A stretch of DNA of 64,000 bases from Lineolata rhizophorae (taxonomy: Eukaryota; Ascomycota; Dothideomycetes; Lineolatales; Lineolataceae), in the NCBI GenBank assembly GCA_010093515.1, contig MU001703.1, forward strand, positions 78,533-142,532. Direction: 5' to 3'. A program made the position numbers and the translations under genes. Of the stretch, positions 47,782 to 58,427 are shown one piece after another. Under the pieces are notes generated by a model. It saw only the letters and a list, made by a program, of their open reading frames with translations. It did not search any database and was not told the DNA's origin. Position 1 is the stretch's first letter, and each line of letters begins with the position of its first letter.

Positions 47782-50700
47782 TTAAAACTCGTCCTCGCCG
47801 CTGCCAGCAATGATGACGTTGTTGACCTGCACACAACTAGTCAGCACTATCATCCATTCGAAACAAATGAAACCATCTAAGACAACGAAGTCTCAATCCC
47901 ATATTGCCCAAAGAGCGTGCATTCGCCCAGCGCAACAGCGAACGTCGTCCAAAAAGAGGAGCCAAGAAGCCAAGCCCGCACCCCAGCATTCCCACACCCG
48001 CTCCCGCCGCCCTTACGTCCGCCCCGCTCGCCCCGCACGCCCTTGCATCGCGCCCTCTCCCTCTCACCTCAACCCCCTCTGCCCTCTCGCACGCGACATA
48101 CAAGCCAGATGCCAAACGCTGCGCGTCTCCACTTAGCAAGCGGAATGTCAGCGCCGCACCGCCAAGCCAGGGAAACGCCCACACGTCGCACCACGGCTAG
48201 ACCCCTCGTCTGAAGCTACCGTCCGACGTCGCACGGCGCAGACAGCTCAGTCGGCGCCGGAACAAAGCGAGCTGGGTGCATGCTGGCTAAGCGGCGGAGC
48301 CAGGCGGAGCGGAGCGATTGCTCTCCCGGGGAGCGTGGAAGAGGCGTGCGTTCGCCGCGGGCGGAAAGGGAATCGCATAGGCACGACACTGCCTGCCAGA
48401 AGGAACGGCCTGTCGCTCAGGCGTAGGGCTAGCGACGAGACGCGCCTTGAGCATTGCGACGGTGTCGGCGAGCGAAACGGGCCCACGGAACCGAAGCGCC
48501 GCCTTGCGCGCCCTGGTGTAGCAGCCTTGTTGAACACGAAGGGAGCAAGCAGCGGTCATGTGGTCGCGGTCCTGGGAGAAATTCCGAGGTTTGAGGATCC
48601 GAAGGTTTTCTCCACCTTGAAAGGATGTGGGTGCCGGAGAATGCTCCTTCCGCATGGGAAGTAGAACCGTGTTCCAATGTGTGGTACTTGGAGCCGAACA
48701 CAACCGCGGTCCACCATGGCGACCAAGTCAATCCGCAGGGGAGCTTCTAGCTAGTTCCACTATTGAATGAGTTTGAGATGTCAACCATCCACGCGGTCTG
48801 CTCCCTATCCTGTCCACCCTGCCGACTAGCCAAATTAGCCGCCACGGAGCATATCGCGCGCGTATAACACACACCCTTTCGTCTCCCCTCGCACCTCCCC
48901 GTGTTGTCATGGGACGCATCGAAGCGGCACTCGAGAAGAGAAGCGTCGACGTCGGCATCGCGCAACCAAATGTGGCAACTCCGGAGTTGGTTCCGCAAAC
49001 CCGATCGGCAGCCGTCGATGTCATTGATTTGAAACTGGGCGGTAGGGCGCGCGGGCGACGCGCGGGCGGCGAGCGCACCGCAGACGGGACAGATCCTCCA
49101 TCCATAGGGGGACCGGGCGTGGGCCCGCGGAGGCGTGCGCGCGTGCATGCCATGGCGGATTGCCGCCAAGACAACTGTGACGGGCAATTGACAGCTCGGG
49201 CTCTCCGGTGGGCAAGACATGCACGGCGGGTATGCGCGAGACGCCCGCCGAGGAAAAGGACGAAAAGCAAAAAGCGCCCGGCATCTTCCATCCGCCGTGG
49301 CAGGGCTGCAAAAGAATGGCCAACGCAGCAAAGGCAGGGGCTTGAATAAGCCTCTGGGCCGGCCATCTAGAAGACAGAGAACACCACCATCATCGGCCAC
49401 ACCTCGGCCGGAATACGCGCGGTGTGCCAAGCGAGAGGGCAGAGCAGGAGCGGGAGGGGTACAAAATGTGTACCCGTGGGCTGGGACCGAGGCGTGGGAA
49501 GGAATAAAAAAGACAGGACGGAAGACAAGAAAGAGGGGTAGTGGAACAACCGGCAGGGCGTCTCCACGGTAGCGGCGGCGGTCGGCCGTATCGATAGCTG
49601 CCACACCCACCGTCATCTCCAGCACCACACCGGCAACCGCCCATCCCGCTACCACGAACCAGCAACCGGTGCATCCCCCCTTCTTCGAAATTCCTCGAGT
49701 GCCAGCGAACACCTCCGTCGCTTCCTGCTTCGAGGCCACCCGTCCGCTTCACCCGAACGGCGCCTCCTCCGTTCCGAGGCCGGTCCCAATGCAACCCATC
49801 GACGGCCTTTTCATTGTTTTTCCGCAGCACTTCCGAAGCGACTTTCGCGACGCGCAGGCACCCGCAACGCGCGAACTGCCCTCGGGCGCCAAGCTCGTCG
49901 GACGCGACCACGGACCCGGGACACCGGGTCCAAGGCGGGCTGTGATTGGCCTGACCACCGAGGGGCCTCGAGGAGTGGTGTGCGTGGGGGACGGCTTAAT
50001 CCCCGGCACACGCGGCGCGATAGCACGCCGCGCCAGAACCAGACACATGCTACCCAGGAAGAAAGCTCGCGACCCAGGACTAGAGATTGGTGGAAACCCG
50101 GTCGCAGCCCTGATCCAGTACCGTGTATGGAGCGTAGAGATGCCGTACCAGTGACCCCCCCACCAGCGCGCTGGGCTCTTTTGCCGCTGCCGTTCGTCGG
50201 GACATTTGTCGCAGAAAATAGTAACAGTCCTAGGTTGGGCAGCGCGCGCTTGCTTCGCAGATCTCGTGCCATGACAACCCACGCCGAGCGCGATCTCGCC
50301 CCAGCGGCTTTATCCGATGGTAAAACGGACTCCTTCAACGCCCTTCCCAGTTCAGGCCTCCCGCCCACATCATCATTCCGTCTCCCGCGCGCCCTCATCT
50401 CCTTGACAGTCAACGGAGCGGGATGTGACGACAGGCGCGGGTTGCGTTGCGGGAAGGATGGCGGCCGCCTAGGGCAAAGGCGGTAGGGTCCGGCTGTATT
50501 GCGAGGAGCACGCGGGGCGCGTGTGACGAGCGTGCTTCCCAAGATGAGGCGGGCCGTCGCGGTTCGGTGCGGGTGCGACCCGCGCGGGTGCCGACGGGCG
50601 CGGAGGCGGGGCGGCCAGCCCAAGCGAAGCGAGTCGTGCGACAGCGGCTGGGAGACGGGGCGAACCATGCGGCGGCGGCGGCGGGCTGGCCGTGGCGCGT

Positions 50701-53700
50701 GATCGCGACGGGAGCGGGTAGCGGGCCATAATGTGGGCGCGCCGCGTGCTGCCATTGGCCACCCGGTACGGAAAAACAAAAGAAAATGGAAAATTGACAG
50801 ACGAGGCGAATTCAGGCTGGGGGTGGGAGGGAGCCCCCATGGGAGATGGCTGCCCGTGTAGGCAGGCAGTAGCTGGTAGGATGCGCGGTGGATGGTGCTG
50901 GCTTTGGGCCTTTGGGATTTGCTAGTGCGGCTGTGGCTTGTGCCTTGGATGGACGTGTGACCTTGAAGAGACTTGAAGCGTACGTACCTTGAGAACCATG
51001 CGACACAACTGTGTCGCTAGTAAGAGCTGCTGTCGCTTTGAGATCAGGGGGTCGATGACAAAGTGCTCGCGCATGTCTGGAATTGAGCGGTCGCAAAAAG
51101 CACGTTAGCCGCCCGAATCCATTGTGTTTATGTGATGCCAAGACCGAGAGTTGAATGGAAGCCAGTCATGGCCTCGCAGCTGTGGCAGCCGCCCACTTGC
51201 AGCCACCTCCAGGCTGCACCCCGGTGTTTCGGCGGAGGGGGAAAAGGTCAATGGCCGTTGTGGCGCGTATGGAAACAGAAGGGGGTGGCGGGGTGATAGA
51301 AAACGCGACCGGAATCCGTCCGCATTTTGGGAAGGTCCAAAAAAGCAAACGACGATGGGGATCCGTAGTAATTGTGGTGGAGGGGGGGAGGTACAACAGT
51401 GCGAGGTGACGGGTACGTTGCGACGCGAGTGGCACACGAGACTTGGCGTGGGGGCTCGTCGCCAACGAGGGTACATGCATGTCCCCAGCTCCCAACGGCA
51501 CTGTAGCCTGCACGAGACCGCGAGGCGGTGACGGATTCGGATGACGGCGCAGAGTCGTCGGAGAGTTGCGTGTGGTTGGGGCTACCAAAAAGCAAAAGGA
51601 CAAGATCCAGCGGAGCGGGACGCTACACGACACGACCTGATGGGGCATAGCGCGAGGCCACTGGTCAAACCACAGGCTGCGAATGACCTCGATGTACCAG
51701 TGCCATCCGTACCGGGTGTCGATCGCCATCGTCGTCCGAGAATGGCAAAGAGAAAGTGAAACCATTGATGCCGCAACAATAAGAGTATCAATGGGTATAA
51801 ACAACCAAAAAAAAAAAAAAAGGTGTGACGAATCTGCCGAGGAGAAATTTAACTCACCATTGCTCCCTGTGCCCATGCAGTCCACACCGAGCTGGGAGTT
51901 CTTCTCCTTCACCTGTCTACTCTTGACAGCGGCTAGCGTCTCAATAGGAGAGTAGCCAGAGTTCTCGGCGAGGGCCATTGGCACAGAGTCGAGCGCGTCA
52001 GCAAAAGCACGCATGGCATACTGCTCCAAGCCAGGGCTCTTCACGGCAGCATCTTCGACTGCCAGCGAGCACGCGATCTCAGCCGCGCCGCCCCCATATA
52101 CGATGCGGTTGTCGCGCACCAGGTTGCGCACCACGCACAGCGCGTCGTGCATCGATCGCTTGGCCTCGTCGATGATCTAGATTATACCGAGCAGGTCGTC
52201 AGCTGCAAGTGAAGGCGGGAAAAGGCGGCTCGAAAATAAAAGAACAATTGCCGTGCAAGGGTCTGGTAGTGCCGTGATATCTAAGGCGATCGTTTGGATA
52301 TGTTCTCATCTACCGGTGCACGGCACGATCCCACCAGGATGTCCCGCGACAGGCTGCAGACAATGTGCAGATGCAGATACGAACGAAAAAGAGAATATAC
52401 CATCTTGTTGCTACCACGCAGGAACACAGTGACAGCCCGCGTATTGGCGCACTCCTCGATAATGAGCATCTTATCCCTAGTTGTGCCAAAGCTGACCTCC
52501 CTGACAAGACCTGCAGTACCCAGTTTTTCAGGGCTTAGGTCCTCGAAACGGGGTACGATCCGCCCGTTGGTCGCGATGGCGATGAGTTCGATCTCGGGAC
52601 CGCCAACCCACCGAACGGCTGGGAGTTCGTTCGCAAGGAGAAGGTGATTCGCCTCGTCGTCAAATCCCCACTGGCAAATGGCGACGTTGGCACCTGCATC
52701 CTTGATTTGCTGAATCATCTCGGTGAACTTGTTTTGTTCGTAAGCTTGCAAGCGGCGGAACTCGTCGACGGAGGAGATGTCGAGCTTGTGCTTAGTCTTA
52801 GGCTTGGGAGGCTCAAATGCGCAGGTTAGAATGGCGAGCTTTGCGTCGCGAACTTCGGAGGGCATCTGCGGGTGTGAGAAGTCCTTGTCCACAACGACCC
52901 CCTTGACCAGTATCGAGTCCTCGAGCGAGCCGCCGACTTTACCATCCACCTTGATGAGTTCGAAGTCGACATCGCGTCGCTCCAAGTCTGCGACGCTCAG
53001 CACAGCATCGACGGCGATTTGTGCGAACTGATCGTGCGCCTTGGACACGATCTTGCTGCCTAGGGACGTCTTGGCAACCCTGATAAGGTTCGAGGTCTCG
53101 TCACGTGAAAAGGGCATGGTATCTGAGATAGCATCGAGTTTGGACACCGCAACTTCACAGGCCTGGTCGAAGCCATCAGCGATGCGGATAGGATGTATGC
53201 CCTTGTCGATAAGGTCGGCAGCTTGCTCCAGCAATGCGCCAGCCAGTACGACGACGCCCGTGGTCCCGTCACCGATCTCGTCATCCTGCGACTTGGAGAG
53301 CTCGACCATAAGTTTTGCGACGTGGTTCTGAATCTCCATCTATATGTCATACTTATATCAGAATACGTATGCGCGTGTTGAGGGGTCGTGATGAGAAATC
53401 TCATACCTGAGACAGGATCGTGGCGCCGTCGTTCGTGACCGTAATGTCACCGTCCGGTGATATCAGAATCTTGTCTAGTCCTCGAGGCCCCTGCGCGCAG
53501 CCTTATGAGCCAACGTCTACCGATACAGCAACAAGCGTACGTACTAATGACGTCTTCACGATGTTAGCCACAGTGCGGGCGGCCAAAATGTGTGACTTGA
53601 CGGCCTCGATGCCATGCTGCCTCTTCTTCTTTTGTTGACTATATTTCCCGTAAGCCCCGTATCACAAATGTCAGGCGTTGAGTCCTGTTTGTCGCGACAT

Positions 53701-53943
53701 ACTCTCGAACGATGATAAATGGTCGACCCGACTCGTCCTTCATCACCTGGGCTAGGGTTGCGTAGTCAGTTCCGGTTCGCATATCAGCAAGCAAGGCTTG
53801 CGACAAGGATAAAACTTCAGTTAGCTAGCGTACCATTCGACATATCAAGCTCTACAACTTCGTATTAGCATTGCGCTTCCTCTAAAGTGATGGTGGGGCA
53901 AAGTGTGTAAAAGCTTTGCTCGGGAAGACATACGCATCGCCAT
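47782..53943 (-). CDS. cct5: T-complex protein 1 subunit epsilon (CCT5), 563 aa
   Basis: Exons in order: 53943-53934, 53851-53834, 53796-53703, 53638-53545, 53490-53407, 53339-52401, 52176-51858, 51076-50988, 47826-47782; the total is 1692 nt. The product is a subunit of the cytosolic eight-subunit chaperonin that folds actin and tubulin using ATP. Seen directly are [28 protein letters not shown], the ATP-site GDGTT (123-127), [56 protein letters not shown] and [12 protein letters not shown], ending [14 protein letters not shown]. Length fits the family. The first two tiny exons are the least certain part; they give MAMQLDMSNA, close to the usual DLSNA start. Introns 6-8 are 224, 781 and 3161 bp, while the upstream ones are 37-82 bp. 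The gene diverges from HP1, 579 bp away. Confidence 0.92.
47827..50987 (-). other. 3161-bp last intron of CCT5
   Basis: The donor GTACGT follows LCRMVLK and the acceptor TGCAG precedes the 45-nt exon coding [14 protein letters not shown] and the stop. A CTGAC branch site lies about 17 nt upstream of the AG. The interior is GC-rich with long non-protein-like frames on both strands and no recognisable nested gene. Confidence 0.8.
51077..51857 (-). other. 781-bp intron 7 of CCT5
   Basis: The donor GTGAGT lies inside the conserved GSN|DM codon pair and the acceptor is TTCCAG. No coding content is recognised. Confidence 0.8.
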
Positions 53944-54522
53944 GATTGCGGGATGGTGCGGCACGCGCCGCCTTGACTGTTAGCGTAAAAAAGGTCTCTG
54001 CAGAGCGGATGTGCCGAGCGGAAGCAAAAGACGCGTTGTACGAGTGAAGAGATGCACAAGACGCGTGGGCGGCGTGCCGGGAGGGCGGTGGAGACGAGGT
54101 TCAGTGCGGCTCTACAAAAATTGTCTGGACGCCGCGCTGCGGGCTTGGCGGGCCAGAGCTCCAGGTGGTGGTGATCCCTGCGTTGTGGCGCGACGTTTTC
54201 GCTCCGAGGTCCGACCTCCACCACACCAGCCACCCCAGTTCCCTGCCCATCGCCGCCGTCCTGCCTCACTCTGCAGCCCATCTGGCTTCCACCATCATTG
54301 TGCATCTTTCAGCTTCACACGCGGTCATTGACTACCTTCCTGTGCGACTGTGCTTGCCCATGTTGCTCGGCTAGCACTTCACCCTCCGAGAGCGCATCGC
54401 TCGGTTGCCAGCTTCGCGAATCGCCCATCGAAGCCCAAGCACGTAGCTGACCGACGTCACTCACAATAAGCGCGCTTTGAGCTATCTTCGCGCACTCTCT
54501 CCCCCGTTCTACAGCAGACGAG
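53944..54522. promoter_or_regulatory. Divergent promoter region of CCT5 and HP1
   Basis: 579 bp separate the CCT5 start (minus) from the HP1 start (plus), so both promoters must lie here. Pyrimidine-rich stretches just upstream of the HP1 start (CTCTCTCCCCCGTTCTAC) look like a fungal start-site region. I did not find a clear TATA box. Confidence 0.6.
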
Positions 54523-55710
54523 ATGCCTCGTAAGTTCACTACTAACCTCTCGTACCGCTGCCTCCCGGACGGGCATCTGGCGGTGCGCCGCCCGCCGCGA
54601 AACGGCGGCGCATCCCGGGAGCTTCACGCGCCTCTCTACAATTCGTCTACCAGCAATGCGCGACTCAAGTGCTAACTTCAAGCCTCTTCCGTCAGCCCCG
54701 TATGTCCCCGACGAACAAAGCGGTTCCGGTAGCGAAGGCTACGCCGAGGATATCCCCTCGAAGCGCGGCAAGGCTGTGAAGCCGGAGCCGGCGGAGGATG
54801 AGGGTGAGGAGGACGACTCGGAGGAGGAGTTCGTCGTGGAAAAGATCTTAAGGCACAAGTGGATGGACGTGAGTATTTGCGCATGGTCTCATTCGATTTC
54901 TGCCAAAGCGCCCCACGATGCCCTTGAGCAAAGTCTGCGGCTGCGCCGACAATGCGCTGACGCGTTCACCTTGAAGGACCTCCTGTACTTCCAAGTAAAA
55001 TGGCTGGGATATGAATCCGCGTCTGACCGGACCTGGGAACCCGAAGAGAACTTAGCCACCGCGCCCGACGTCCTCCGCGAGTACTTTAAAAAGATTGGCG
55101 GTCGCCCCGAGCGCAAGACCATAAAAGTGGAACCCCCTTCCACAGAACGCAAGCGCAAGAGCGGTGTCTCCTCCGTAAGTGGCACACCCACTGCCAATGC
55201 CTCGGGGTGCGGTCGCGGGCGCAAGAAAGCGCGCACCGCGAGCATTGAAAACGATGGCTCCGATGACGATGGCCCCGTCGGAGATTACCTCGAAGAACGC
55301 ATCATTGTGCGCAAGCATGCGGACTGGGTGCCCCCCAAGGGCAGCTGGGAGACGTACATTCAGAAGATCGACACCCTCGAGGAGAACGAGAACCCTGTGA
55401 CGGGCAACGTGGAGCGCGTAGCGCTGGTTCAGTGGAACGACGGACGTCGCAGCCAGCATCCGGTGCGCGTCTGCAACCAGAAATGCCCGCAAAAAATGCT
55501 CCAGTTCTATGAGGAGCGAGTGTAAGTCCTCTACGCCTTGAAGTCTCATCTCTAAGCCATTCGCTGACCTCACTTCTTTGAAGCGTCTTCCGTACGAACC
55601 CCGACAACGCGAATAATGCGGATAATGCGAATAATGCAGGCCCTGCCGAAAACGGCAATGGAATGATAAAAAAACTCGAGAGCGAGAGCCCCGTATTTGA
55701 GAGCAACTGA
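54523..55710 (+). CDS. Heterochromatin protein 1 (chromodomain + chromoshadow), 297 aa
   Basis: Exons 54523-54529, 54654-54868, 54977-55521 and 55584-55710 total exactly 298 codons; the introns are 124, 108 and 62 bp. An acidic N-terminus leads into the chromodomain (about 60-115: EEEFVVEKILRHKWMD, then QVKWLGYESASDRTWEPEEN). The methyl-lysine cage positions are Phe62 (often Tyr), Trp83 and Tyr86. A basic hinge (ERKRKSG, GRGRKKARTAS) separates it from a chromoshadow domain (about 198-258: WETYIQKIDTLEE, then VERVALVQWNDGRRSQHPVR). This arrangement is HP1 (Neurospora HPO, Aspergillus HepA), which binds H3 methylated on Lys9, dimerises through the shadow domain and keeps repeats silent in the nucleus. 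The tail has a short NANNADNANNA repeat. Exon 1 is only ATGCCTC; the ATG at 54656 is an alternative start. Confidence 0.93.
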
Positions 55711-57238
55711 GATTACGTCTGAATCATAGAGCATAACCGCCACACTTTCGAACGGTGACACTCAAGAATGGGTCTGGAATCCCTCCTCTGAGAATGCGTT
55801 AGGTGAAAGCTGGCAACCAGTAACCCCGCCCTACCTCAAGGCACGGCAAGAGTTGGACTTCTACAGCGACTAGAGTTGACCCAGTCCCCCCCCCCGGACC
55901 CCAAGTTTGGACTCAGTCCTAGAAAAACTTAAATGTTGTCCTTCTCTGAGCCGACGCCTTCTTCTCTTTTCTTTTCTTCGTCCCCTCTTAATCACCCTTG
56001 AAAAAAGCATCTTTTACTCAGTATGCTGGGATGGTATGGCTTGAGCATTCGGAGCAATTACGCTTACCTTCGTAGCCATAGTATCTTCGGGTCCTATTCC
56101 CCCTTTCTTTCGGTCTGATCCTTTTGTGTGGCTTTCTGTTTAGTATACCTCACTTTCCTTTGTTATCTTTTCTCCCTCGGAGCATTATGGGCTGGGTGAA
56201 TGAGAAGGACTTTCCGGGTTTGGTCTACGAGGGTTCTCTCCATGCGGCGTATGGGTTTCATTTCAAGCGTTATTCTTGCTATTCCCTTTACCATCAGAGA
56301 TTCCCTTTCTCCTTTACTGAACCGGCTCTTTGGGCCGGGTCCTTGCGTTTTCCCTATCAAAGTAATTTCGGAGCGGCAGTCAAACCCATACGCTAGGTGA
56401 AATGGAGTTATTGGAGAGGCGGCAATGTGACATTAGTGTACTTGTTCACGAAGAAGCCATTTGTTTGTGCGAGTGTGTGTGTAGAGGTCGGCATGAATTG
56501 GTCCCAAGCAGCCGGCAGATTTTGTCCTACGATCCGTTGTCTACCGGTCTGTCCAAAAAAGCGGATTTAGGCGGCCACAAGTGTCTAGGAAAGTACCTTT
56601 TAAGCTGTACGAATTATGCTACGTATTGCCAGATCTGGTTTCTAGAGCGGACAATCCAGTATGAATAGAAGGCGTGACGTGTCTTAGAACGCATAGTCTT
56701 CAGCCTGCCCCGGCATCGTGTCAAGCATAGACCAAGCGCCCTAATTCCGTCCATATATCACCCAGCATCCCACATCCCACATTGTGCGACGCAATATCAA
56801 GTGCATGATTGATGAATTTCTTACATTACTTCGAAACACCTGGCGCTATGAGCGGCAGGCAGTCGTGGCAGCTGTTATGTACATGAAGATGTCCGCCTTG
56901 TTTCCTCTTCCATCATAATAATCTCACCTCTCTCATGAATTCCCCAGGTGCAACCAGGGATAAAAGAGTAAAAGAAACACAGAGAAGGTAAAATACAGAA
57001 CCCCATTCAGTATCTATACCCATACCTCCAATAACGAAGACACCCAGACGCCGCGTCTTGATGCACTTGACGACCTCCATAATGCCGTCGTGATCTCATC
57101 CCGTACCTACCCAAAGATCGTAAGATCAAAAGCCCAAATATCATCCCGCACATGGGGCAAACTAAGAAAGAAATAGGACGAAATTCCCAAACGCATAAAC
57201 CTACGGAGCGCCCTCGATCCTTCATTTCTTCTCAAGTC
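55711..57238. other. 1.5-kb spacer after HP1
   Basis: It includes the HP1 3' untranslated region. Plus-strand frames at 56124-56400 and 56402-56668 have no motif, and their composition does not single them out as genes. Confidence 0.5.
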
Positions 57239-57391
57239 TCACGCCGCTTCGGACATGTCGCTCTCGCTGGTGGTGGTGCCGCGCCCGCCGCCGCCGACGC
57301 GGCTCTGCAGCACGTAGATGACATAGGCGATGGCTGCGATGGCGATGAAGAGAAGGATGATAATGAGGAAGATGACGATGTTGCGCTTCAT
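57239..57391 (-). CDS. Small single-helix membrane peptide, 50 aa
   Basis: The frame ATG AAG CGC AAC to TGA encodes 50 residues. A near-perfect hydrophobic helix (IVIFLIIILLFIAIAAIAYV, residues 5-24, then IYVL) follows a basic MKRN. After it comes a short Gly/Ser/Thr-rich tail, GGGGRGTTTSESDMSEAA. The shape fits a tail-out single-pass membrane peptide; by the positive-inside rule the N-terminus would face the cytosol. The frame has high GC at third positions and sits alone between AT-richer spacers, which supports a real gene, but I cannot name a family. The clean end of the helix and the polar tail argue against chance. The alternative is a fortuitous hydrophobic frame. Confidence 0.6.
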   Translation of the reverse strand: MKRNIVIFLIIILLFIAIAAIAYVIYVLQSRVGGGGRGTTTSESDMSEAA

Positions 57392-58427
57392 GGTGGTTGG
57401 GGGAAGTGGCGGTTTGGTGGTTGGTAGTAGTTGGTATATAATAGAAGTTCAAGGAGGTGAGCTGGAAGTCGTGAGACCGGAGAAATTGGCTCGGTAACGC
57501 TCAGAATGTTTGTGGGGGAGGTGGAGCGTAGAGTGCGGTTTTTCGGAGTCGGTATGAGTTGTTGGTGAGGTCGGGGGGAATGGCGTCGAGGGTGGAGGTA
57601 ATGAAAGCTAGTCACGCGTCTGAACGTAACCAGGTTAGCTCAAAATGCTCGGAGGAATCTTATTTCCACGATGGCAATTACTCACAAGAGCGACAACCAA
57701 GCCCCACAAAGCAGTTCTTTCCAGAGCTGCAGCTTTGTTGTTCAAATCCAGCAAGAATGTGCTCCTATTTACTCTCTTGAGCTTCTCCGAATCAATAGCC
57801 CTAACTAACTCGATGGCAGCTTTCCAGCGGCGCGACAAAGATGCCACGCACACAAACAGACAGTTGCGATCGCAATTGCTCGACGTGAGAATATGCAAGA
57901 TGAGAGATAGTGCGAACGCAGGGAAACCCGATTGCGGCTCAAAGGCGGCTGGCTCTTTTAAAGGTCATTTACTTTTTGTGGGAGGTTGGGAGCAGGTGGT
58001 GGGGAGAGGGGCCCGTGCAAGGGCTGAATGGCTGGGCAACGAGGGGCTGCGTGGTGGTGGCTGGTTGGTGGCGCATTCGCGGCCGTGCGACGGCCCCACA
58101 ACGACAACATCTGCTGTGAACGGAGTACATACGTAGTACGTAGTACTCCGTAACTTCACCAGCAAAAACAGGTACTAGTAATTTGAGCTACATAGCAACA
58201 ACGGTGTCCTTGATTACTGATGTTAGCTATGAGGCTACGAGTACCTTGCACAATTCACTCGACCATCTTCTATCACGTTTTATCTATGCAATAATCGTTC
58301 AAAACTTTTCTTGCTACCTAGACTCGACGCAACAAAAAAAAAGAAAAAAGAAAAGGAAAGGAAAAACACAAAAAGCAAAATTCAAGAAGCAGAGCTTCTT
58401 GCTCTTCTCAAAAAAAAAATTTTTTTC
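57392..58427. other. Spacer with a TACGTAGTAC-type palindrome cluster
   Basis: It holds the upstream region of the 50-residue peptide gene and the 3' side of the 412-residue gene. At 58119-58152 an ACGGAGTAC and a TACTCCGTA flank a TACGTAGTACGTAGTA stretch, forming an imperfect inverted repeat. A-rich runs fill 58330-58430. No gene is supported. Confidence 0.5.

Noticed and set aside
48747-50779. Two long minus-strand frames (about 330 and 322 codons) in the CCT5 last intron
   Set aside because: Same strand as CCT5 but no domain motif, strong Arg/Ala/Pro bias and competing plus-strand frames. Best read as GC-rich intron sequence.
56124-56668. Two plus-strand frames just after HP1
   Set aside because: No motif and no coding-like composition; they more likely lie in the HP1 3' region and spacer.
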